Assembly (NCBI GenBank): GCA_018398765.1
Contig: JAHBMJ010001257.1
Location: 1 to 33,306 of the forward strand
Reading direction: 5' to 3'
Source: Chromera velia
Lineage: Eukaryota > Sar > Chromeraceae
DNA: 33,306 nucleotides
A model generated the notes under the pieces. That model saw nothing but the letters and a program-made list of their open reading frames with translations, was not told the origin of the DNA and made no database searches. The position numbers and the translations under genes were made by a program. Shown here piece after piece: positions 1 through 8,798 of the stretch (within the stretch, counting starts at the first letter, position 1; each line of letters opens with the position of its first letter).

Positions 1-26
1 TCTCTCTCTCTCTCTCTCCCTCTCTC

Positions 27-112
<86 letters not shown>

Positions 113-134
113 CCTCTCTCTCTCTCTGTCTCTT

Positions 135-175
<41 letters not shown>

Positions 176-202
176 GAGTCAGACTCTCTCTCTCTCTTTC
201 CG

Positions 203-259
<57 letters not shown>

Positions 260-330
260 ATCTGTCTCTTCTGTTTCTCTTCTCTCCCTCTGTTCTATCT
301 TTCTCTTCTTTCCTTTTCTCTCTCTTTGCA
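1..330. repeat. CT/TC dinucleotide microsatellite
   Basis: A nearly pure TC tract with rare interruptions (TCTGTC, TTTC, GAGTCAGA) fills the start of the window and continues off the edge. Translations of it are Ser/Leu runs with no protein character. It ends at TCTCTTTGCAG, which resembles the polypyrimidine-plus-acceptor ends of this locus's introns, but no coding exon follows. Confidence 0.95.
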
Positions 331-348
331 GACAAAGTTGAACTGGGC

Positions 349-768
349 ATGCTGGAAATATAGAAGTAAGCCGGCCAAAAAGAGACGGAAATACACAATA
401 TAGGATGATATGCTGGAAGGAAAGATGCATGCGCGTAAGAACGAGACGGTCAAACAAAATGCGGCCCAGCGTCCTGGAGGAAAGGAGACGGGCAGGCACA
501 ATGCAGGCTAATGGAACTGAGGCAATCGTGCTGAAAAGAAAAGAACGAACATGCAGCAAAGAGACGGGCAGACAGAATGTAGGCGGACGTGCTGGAAGGA
601 AAAAAACAAGCAGGCAAGCAGGAGATGGGCAGACGAAATGCAAACGAGCATGTCAAAAGGAAAACAGCAAGCAGGCAAGAAGCTAGGCAAGAAGGAGACA
701 GGGAAACAGAAAGTAAATGAACGTGCTGAAAGCAAAAAAACAGGCTAGTAAAAAGGAGACGGACCGAC
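349..768. repeat. Degenerate 61-bp minisatellite, about seven copies
   Basis: Units can be phased on a GTGCTGGAAGGA-like start at 349, 410, 471, 528, 589, 650 and 723 (spacings 61, 61, 57, 61, 61 and 73), each continuing into a GAGACGGGCAGACAGAATG-like second half. The array ends near 768. Copies are diverged by point changes and small indels, so it is old. Several frames are open across it because the unit is purine-rich. No protein family is recognisable. Confidence 0.7.
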
Positions 769-2287
769 GATTCTCTATTTTTCCTCTTTTTTCCTTGTCT
801 TCTTTGTACCTTCTCTAGAAGCTTCTTCTCTTCTTCTCTCAGAAGAGGAAGGTGGGGGACTTTCTCCCCTTCTTTCTTTTTCTTCTTCACATCTTTTACA
901 AGAGAGAGAAGCAGGGGCCCGGGAGGGGGGGGAGATTGCTCAAGCGCCGCCGCACATGGCCTATTCTGACGTATGCTTTTCTAAGCCAATTGGGAGTAGA
1001 GCTTTCTGGGGCTTTTTTTTTTATGAAAGCTGCATGCATGCATGCATGCATGCATGTATAGGCTCAGGGGATTGTTTGGTAAGTGCCCCCCGCTTCGTTT
1101 TTTGGGGCCATAAAGCGATAATGAGAATACATATAATATATAGCTAGATGCTGATAGCGTTTTTGCTTCCGTATCATGTCCTAGCCTCCGTACCTTACCA
1201 CGCGCTCTAGTGTTTGTGACCTAGGTCTGGTTTATCTGCTAGCCTAGGGCACGCCCGCTTATATGACAGTAGCCCACCGTGGGCCCTTAGGTAGGCCACC
1301 ATTGCCAGCGGAGTAGGCCTTTCTGCCCCCGATCTAGCACATCCACATCTTTTTGTGATATGATAGACACACCCAACCAGTTTTGATGAACGGTACACTG
1401 AGATAACTAGCTTAGGGGAGCCTAGGTACACTTTTTTCGAGTGTGAATGTGATGTGAATGTATGAATTCATGAAAGGCGAGAGAGAGGCAAAGTGAGGGA
1501 TATGGTTTATGAAAGGGATGAAAGATAAGAAAGATGCCGGGGGGAGGGGTGCTAGAGAAGGCTTGTGCCTTCTTAAATGGACTTTTACCCTCAAGTTGGA
1601 CCTGAAATATTATATCATGTTTTATGTTATATTTATGCTGCTGCATATATCATTCCCTCTCTCCAATTAATCAGCCAAACAAAAAAAAAAACATAAAGTA
1701 CATGCTTCGAGTTTCATGAATGATACTTTAAATCTGATGTTTTTTATTTACGAAGTGTCATTAACAGGTTAATATAACTTAATTAATAATATAGTAATTA
1801 AGTTTGTAAAATTTATCATAACCAAACTGTTATGCTACGCATAATTAGCAAACACTTATTTTATGTAACTTTAAGTTTCTTAGGTATCTCTACAATAACA
1901 AACATCTTTTTTAGCTTAAAATGCTTACTGCTAGCTAGATAAGAGAGGAAACAACATAGATAGCCCATCAGGTTGCTTAGCAGTCTTAGACTATATAAAA
2001 AAGCCTGTAAAGGGAAAACTTTATCTAGTGTCAGACTGGTTGCCCCTCCAATACTTCAGAAGATTGCTCTTTGTGGCAAAACTAGGGCATTTTCCAGTTT
2101 CTAACTCTTCTAGCTAAAGTCATAAATCTGGCCTCCAGACTTGAGGTCATAAATCAGATAGGTCTACATCTAGGTCAACATATTGATTGATATAATCGAT
2201 TTACTACATGATTGATTAAACCGTTCCAATATCTTCTTTTGTGGCACTTCAAATTTTATATAATTTTTTACTAATTCATGATTTTTC
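769..2287. other. Gene-free stretch
   Basis: No reading frame here looks like protein. A short (TGCA)n run is at 1031-1056. From about 1600 the composition becomes AT-rich, with homopolymer A and T runs. Nothing else is identifiable. Confidence 0.6.
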
Positions 2288-2408
2288 AACCTCCCTGAAC
2301 CTAAGTGTTACTTGAAAAAATATAATCAAGATGATCTCTATCTGCGGCTTTAAGCTTATCCAAAAATGCCGCTTCAACTTTCAAGTGGTAGTTAGATTCA
2401 GGGAGGTC
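2288..2408. mobile_element. MITE-like element, copy A (121 bp) with perfect 8-bp target duplication
   Basis: The ends are imperfect inverted repeats: AACCTCCCTGAACCTAAGTG at the left, and GACCTCCCTGAATCTAACTA as the reverse complement of the right end. The 8 bases GATTTTTC occur directly outside both ends (2280-2287 and 2409-2416). It is related to the longer element at 3209-3442 but lies in the opposite orientation. It has no coding capacity, so it would be mobilised in trans. The 8-bp duplication is a size known for hAT, P and Merlin transposons; the superfamily assignment is inference. Confidence 0.72.
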
Positions 2409-3208
2409 GATTTTTCATCTAGTTTTTCATCTAGCTGTTCGTTGACTTAGACTCGACTGTTTAATTCAGAGTTACAAGCTAGTACTAGACAGTATCAATA
2501 AGTTAACTAGCGAATTAAGTATATGAGATTAATTTTTTAAAAAATAAATGATTATTCTGATTTTTAAAATACGATTTTTAACAACAAAACATCTAGCGCG
2601 GGCGGTTTGTTGATCCTGGGATCGTGTGACTGTATGGCACTGTAATGATGTGCTGTACCGGATGAATATGTTGTGCACGCGGTGTGAGCGAGCTATATAT
2701 ATTTATCTTTTTTTCCTCTTTGGATTTTCTTTTTTCTGCGTACATTTTTTATTTTTCTTGCTTTACATATTTGTTTTTTTCGCTTGCATGTGTCACGTTG
2801 ATCGATCCATGGCAGAGGGTATGATTGATTAACCCGATGGAGACCGTGTCCTCTCTCAAGAAATGATGTACCGTAGGAGAACTTAAAGCGCTCAGCTGTC
2901 TGAAGAACACATACTTCTCAGAGTCTAGGTTCTTATCATCTATATAATGTTATCGTTGGGGAAAAAACATTTAAGACCTGGTTATCATTGCATAGTTCAA
3001 AAGTTGTAATCAGAACTTGATTTCAATATATGAATTTACCAGATATACCAAGCTATGTTACCTACAACTAAATTAAAATTTACTCCCAAAATAACTTGAA
3101 TTAAGTGTTTTCTCTTTTATCAAAGAATTGTATCTAGTACCATATATATCTAGGTCCGACTTGAGGGCAAAAGTCTATTTATGAAGGCATAAGCCTGAGA
3201 ACCAGGGT
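2409..3208. other. AT-rich gene-free stretch between two MITE copies
   Basis: No protein-like frame is present. A 68-codon + frame at 2626-2832 is Phe/Leu-rich and crosses a T-rich tract; it is not credible as a gene. Several short AT-rich palindromes are present and none stands out. Confidence 0.5.
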
Positions 3209-3442
3209 GACCTCCTTGAACCTAACTACCACTTAAAAGTTTAAGCCGTATTTTGGGATAAGCTTGAAAGTCTGCGCCGCAGGCGCGGATCATTTACGGT
3301 GTCTTAAAAGCCGAAGCCGCATATCTGGACGGTGTCTTGACCATCTATAGCGCAGGTGTGGACGGTCTCTTGAAAAACGATGCCGCACATAGAGATCATC
3401 TTGATTATATTTTTTTAAGTGGCACTTAGGTTCATGGAGGTT
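3209..3442. mobile_element. MITE-like element, copy B (234 bp)
   Basis: The left end begins GACCTCCTTGAACCTAACTA and the reverse complement of the right end begins AACCTCCATGAACCTAAGTG, the same pair as in copy A but in reverse order. The flanking octamers ACCAGGGT (3201-3208) and ACCAGGGC (3443-3450) match at seven of eight positions. The interior holds about three diverged units of 32-40 bp, each with a GCCGCA- or GCGCA-like start and a GG(A/T)C(A/G)GTGTCTTGA-like core. Copy A lacks these, which explains the 113-bp length difference. Confidence 0.72.
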
Positions 3443-3697
3443 ACCAGGGCAACAGACTTCAGAAAAGAGCACTAGATGTGCACAAGTTAATAAAAAATGA
3501 GGGGATGTCCCAAAATGACTACTGTGTGAGAACAGAAAGCAAAAAGAAGGAGACAAAGGAAGGAGAGAGAGCGTAAGTCCAAGTCACTTGCCTGTTGGGT
3601 CAGCTGGGTGACCAATCGGTCGCGTTCCCTTGTATAGAACGTCTAAGGAAAAAAAGGATCGTTTTGAGAAAATCAAGTTTAAAGATTTTTGGTGCCG

Positions 3698-4243
3698 ATC
3701 CCCTGGGCATTGATTTGTACCGACTTTTTGTAGGTGGTCCCGGTATGCATGTTTAGGCATAGCGCCGTCTACGCACATGGCGAGACAGGGAAGACAGTGC
3801 ATATATGAATATATATGGAAAGAAGAGTCCTCCGATTGCTTCTTATACAGCACAGAGAGAAGATTTTGAGCGAATCATTCAATGAAAGCTATGTTGTTCT
3901 ATAGTTTCGAATCTTTCGATATTTTTCTGAACGAATCTCGATAAATCTGGATGGTTAGATTAGAGAAGCGCAGCCTTTTTGGACACTTTTTTTCATGTGT
4001 TGCTTTATCTAGGAGCAGGAGGGAACAGAACAACGGTTTGCTTTTAACCCTTTGTTTGGTCTTTTTCTCTAAGGAAGAGGCCTTTCGGAGTGCGTGTGGG
4101 AAGTAGAGACTCCCGTCAGAAGTGCAGAAAGGAAAGGCATAGGTAGGTTGACGTTGCTAGCAATTTTAGGAATTCAGACAGATTTATTCATTGCTGTAGG
4201 CACCAGTAAATAAAAAGTCGGTACAAATCAATGCCCAGGGGAT
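3698..4243. repeat. Perfect 32-bp inverted repeat, arms 3698-3729 and 4212-4243
   Basis: The left arm begins ATCCCCTGGGCATTGATTTG, and the right arm is its exact reverse complement over all 32 bases. The 482 bp between the arms show no protein-like frame. The outward orientation suits terminal inverted repeats of a small non-autonomous transposon of 546 bp, but no clear target duplication flanks it. It could equally be two independent copies of a dispersed repeat. Confidence 0.6.
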
Positions 4244-4695
4244 ACGTGTGTCTAAAGAGTTTTAGTAACACCGCCTGTCAGTTTGCATGCTGTGCATATA
4301 GAGCCTTGCACGCAGTTTGACTTGGTAGTAAGCCAAGTGGCTTACTGGCTTACTACAGTAGTAATTAAGATGTAATAAGTTGCCAATTAAAGTTGGTACT
4401 GGATGAACCAAAAAAGACACAGTACGTCAGACGGACAAGGCGAGCCAGCTACAGCATTCGCAACAGCGTAGGATCCTCCTCTAACAACAACTTCCGTTCT
4501 TTTACACACCGGCCCTGAATCTGTCAGGAAGAGGAAGTGTCCCCCCAACGCCCATTGATCCTCTCTGCACCAGTGTTGTCAACTGTTGCTCAAACCGTCA
4601 GCGACAAGTCCAGGTACCTCAAAGGCAAGAACAAGGACGCCAGAACGCTCTTTTTCGGTCTCTATCGTTAGCTTGCGCAGGGGTGTGTGGTCACG
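4244..4695 (+). promoter_or_regulatory. Presumed promoter and 5' leader of the dynein-2 gene, with a hairpin at 4325-4356
   Basis: This is the only non-repeat space immediately upstream of the start codon. GTAGTAAGCC (4325-4334) pairs perfectly with GGCTTACTAC (4347-4356). An alternative 9-bp hairpin with a 2-nt loop (4327-4346) uses overlapping bases, so the two are mutually exclusive. No TATA box is convincing. TTGCGCAG at 4673-4680 resembles the TGCAG-type acceptors of the gene, so a 5' UTR intron is possible but unsupported. Confidence 0.35.
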
Positions 4696-6694
4696 ATGGC
4701 AGAGACCAAGGCCGCAGCTCCAAAGGACGCGAGGAAAGACTATCTGATTCAGTGTGTCCTCTGTCTGTTCAACATTCCCAGATCCCAATTCAGAAGCAAC
4801 TCTGCCTCCAACAAGAACCTGGAGATCTTCCTCGATGACGGCAGCCAGCGGATTCTGCAGGCTGTGGAGGTGGAGGGGAAGGACGGAGCGCGCACGGTCC
4901 AGTTGTCTTTGGGGTTTGACAACTATGCCCCCGGAAAGATTCAAAATGAGATGCACATTGTCAAGGCCTCTTTGGAGCCCTTGACTGAGAGCAACATGGC
5001 CTCCGTGCTTCTAATGTCGTGCATGCGGAAGAATCCGCTGGAGGCCCTCAGTCAGTATATGCGGAATGTGTTCGAGCCCCTGTTCCTGGGTGACCAGAGG
5101 TGGTCGAACTCGATAGAGCAGAGCGTCACCAAACAGTTGCACGAATTCAGTAGTGGCCTTGCGGCCTGTGTTAGAAGGGGGGGCGGGGGCAAGGGAGGCA
5201 AGGGCGACAGTGACGAGAACAACGTTGGTGGCATTCTTCTGCCCTCTGATGAGTTACAGTACTGGAGAGACGTTGCGGGGTCCTCTAGAGACGAGAGGAG
5301 TCGAAAGTTTGCCGAATGTATCGGAGAGACAGCCTCCTTTCTTTCGGAGGACTGGGCCAAGAGCTCATTTGCCGAGCTAACAGACCAGATGGAGAGTCTT
5401 CTGGAGATGGTGGACTCTCTATGGCAGCTGGAGCCCCGAAATCCATATCCAGAAAAGCGCATGCGCCACTTTTTGGCCGTACTTTCCGGGGGCTTTCTTC
5501 GGGCAGTGCAGGCCAGACTGAGCAGTTTTGACCTCTGGCAGACCTCAGTTGCTTCCTCTTCCTCTTCCTCTTCTTCGTCATCTGCCAAGAAGACAGGAGG
5601 GGACGACTCCTCTGGTGTTGCTGGTCAGGTCATGACGGCCCTCAGAGAGGGGTCCCGTCTCTGCGAGAAGTGGCTCGACGCCACTGCCGAGTTGTCCGGG
5701 TCGTTTTGGAAGGACGGGGGGGGGCGACCGCCCTGGTCAGGAGAGCCCTACAGGGACCCTCAACTGAATGCTTTAGCAACCCGGTTGAACGACATTGTGG
5801 AAGTACGAAGTCAAAACGAACAGGTAAGACGGAAAGGAGGCAGGAAGGAAGGTAGATTGATAGAGAGGCCTGTTTGTCTTCTCTTCCTCCCTCATTCCCC
5901 CATCCATTCTGCCCTTCTCTTCTTCCCGTACCTTTTACTCGTCCCTCCTCTTCTTCCAGAACCCCCCTCTCCCCCCCCCCTTCCATTCACCCTTCTGTGT
6001 CCCCATCCCGCCAAACCCTCTTTTCCTTCCCCCTCCCCTCCACCCTCTTCTTTGCTTTGCCTGCCTGTCTGCCCCCTCCTTTTCCTGGCAGCTGTCTCCT
6101 CTGGAGGGAGGTGCTCCTCGACCTCACCTTCACACTTCCTTCCTTCCTCCCTCCTTCCCGTCTCCTTCCTCCATGTTCAGCCCCCCTTCTCCCTCCCTCC
6201 CTGCATGGGCGTCACCTTTTCTGCTTGCTTGCTTGCTTNTGCTTGCTTGCTTGCTTCCTCCCTCCTTCCCGTCTCCTTCCTCCATGTTCAGCCCCCCTTC
6301 TCCCTCCCTCCCTGCATGGGCGTCACCTTTTCTGCTTGCTTGCTTGCTTCCTCCCTCCTTCCCGTCTCCTTCCTCCATGTTCAGCCCCCCTTCTCCCTCC
6401 CTCCCTGCATGGGCGTCACCTTTTCTGCTTGCTTGCTTGCTTGCTTCCTCCCTCCTTCCCGTCTCCTTCCTCCATGTTCAGCCCCCCTTCTCCCTCCCTC
6501 CCTGCATGGGCGTCACCTTTTCTGCTTGCTTGCTTGCTTCCTCCAGATGGTCCGTCTGCTGTCAAAAGAGGACCAGGACAGCCTGAAGGTCACCCAGGCT
6601 CTCGAGATCTTCAAGGGAGTCGCCTGCCTCAACTGCAGTGACTACGCGAAACCACAATGGGACGCGGCTCTCAAGGTCGGTCGGTTGGTTGGTT

Positions 6695-6729
<35 letters not shown>

Positions 6730-7978
6730 GGAAGAAGAAGAAACATATAGTCTGTCTGTCTGTCTGCCTGTCTGTCTGTCTGTCTGTCTGTCTGGAAGAA
6801 GAAGAAACGTATAGTCTGTCTGTCTGTCTGTCTGTCTGGAAGAAGAAGAAACATATAGTCTGTCTGTCTGTCTGTCTGTCTGGAAGAAGAAGAAACATAT
6901 AGTCTGTCTGTCTGTCAGTCTGTCTGTCTGTCTGTGTATGCATTCATCTCCCTCTCTGCGTATCCGCCGCCTGTCCATCAACGCGTTTCTCCTTCCTGTC
7001 TCTCTCTTTCCCGCCTCTCTGATTGATTGGAAGGAAGTACCAAGGCCACCCCCCCCCCTGGGTATGATCATCCGCATCTGACGGACGGATGGGATGGATG
7101 GAGGGAGGGAGGCGGGTATGTCGGGGATTTTGAAAGGAATGGAGAAGGAAGGAAGGAAACGGTCGAGGGTGAAGAAGGAAGGAAAGACGGACGCCCTTCA
7201 GCCTGCCCACCCGCCCACCCGTGCGCCATCCAAGTCACGCACTATCCTATTCACCTGTCTGTTCCACTCTTTTTTTCTTGACTCCATTCCAGAAAAATGA
7301 TGACCCTGTAAGTATGTCTACAAAAAAATCCTTGCATCTATGTACTTTCGTTTGCCTACTTGACTGTAAACCAAATTGTTTGCCTGCCTGCCTGCCTGCC
7401 TGCCTGCAGGATTACCACGACAGTCTAGCCCCGGCAGAAAAGCGTCTGGCCGACACTCTTCGCAATTTCCTTTTTGGAGACTCTGCAGGAGGGGGGGGTC
7501 GGGGATCTCTCTCCAGTTTGGCCTCCCCTGCAGCAGCCGTGCAGGCAGTGAGGGGATTTCAGAGGTTCTCCGCCCTCTTGGAGCGACCAGGGATCGCCTC
7601 CGCGTTGACTTCTGAGAGAGAGAGACTGCTGGCAGAGACCTCAGAGTTCATTGACAGAATCAGGGCAGAGACAGAGAACGTGGAAGACGGGAGACTTCCG
7701 AAGGTAACAAACAACAAACAGCACTCTTACTTCCCTTCTTTTCGCAGAAAGGACGATTCGTGTAGCGTAACGGGAATTCAGCATACAAGCAGTGCTGTAC
7801 ACGCAAAATTTTTTCGCGTACGGCCGTGATGTGATACACGGGCATCTCTGCTTCTGCATTTGATCGAGAGAGAGATCTTTATGCAAAGAAAGATTCTCCC
7901 TCCATTCTCTTCTCTCTGTTCGTGGGAAAGTTTTGCGTTTCCGCCGACTGCCCAACTGCCCTTGACGTGTCCTCCTTT

Positions 7979-8023
<45 letters not shown>

Positions 8024-8753
8024 ATCGACGGTGCCTCTGCTGCAGTTCGCAAAAGTCTGTGGGCCGAGCAGGCGCGTTCCCATGTGGAGGCAGTGACTCG
8101 TCCGTTGACGGGATTCCTCAAGGACTTGCCTGGGTCCCAGAAGGTTGTGTCTGCGTGCAAGAAGGCGAAAACGGACTTGAGGGACTTGAAGAAGCACGGA
8201 TTCAACGAGTGGGAGGAGAGCGTATTGAACCGGTTGGACAAGGGGAGTGACCCGATTGCCCTGCAGTCTGCGGGCAGGGTGATGGAATTCGACGCCTCCA
8301 GAGAGGGGGCGCTGGAGGTGTCGTACTCAGATATGCTGGTTGTCTTACTCAAGGACGTCAGAGTGTTCCAACAAATGGGGTTCTCTATCAACAAAAAGAT
8401 TTTACAGGCAGTCGACGAGGGGCAGAAATTCCTCAGGTCTGTCAGACAGACAGGCAGCCTGCCTCGGGGAGGGAGGGGAACGCATTGACTGAGAAGAGAG
8501 GCAGAAAGAGAGAACAGCCGGCTCTCTGTTTCTCCTTCCGTTTTTTCTCTTCTTTGCTGTCACTCCCTCACTTGGATTCATTGGCCTTTTGTTCTTCTCT
8601 GTTGCTCAAAAAAAGATTGTTCGCATGTCCGTTGATGCATCTGTTAGTCAATCTGTCTGGGTACCTCCGCCCGTGTCTGCTTGAAGAGCCTGAGAAAGGC
8701 AGCGCAGATAAAGAAAGAAAGACGATCTGTCATACATGCCCCTGTGTCCATGC

Positions 8754-8798
<45 letters not shown>

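Noticed and set aside
318..403. A last exon of an upstream gene after the TTTGCAG at 324-330
   Set aside because: The acceptor-like motif sits at the end of a CT microsatellite and the following 24 codons show nothing recognisable; they enter the minisatellite directly.
134..643. Reading frames on both strands across the start of the window
   Set aside because: They are Ser/Leu or Arg/Glu runs translated from the CT microsatellite, or frames through the 61-bp minisatellite, with no protein character.
2626..2832. Small Phe/Leu/Cys-rich protein on the + strand
   Set aside because: It is short, follows a T-rich tract, and lies in AT-rich non-coding DNA between transposon copies, with no supporting feature.
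5874..6641. Long Pro/Ser/Leu-rich frame of about 255 codons overlapping intron 1
   Set aside because: It comes from the CT-rich tandem repeat. The dynein homology resumes after the acceptor at 6546 in a different frame.
6562..7077. Thr/Asp/Arg/Gln repeat proteins on the minus strand
   Set aside because: These are translations of (TCTG)n, which is open in all frames because a 4-bp repeat without stop words cycles through them.
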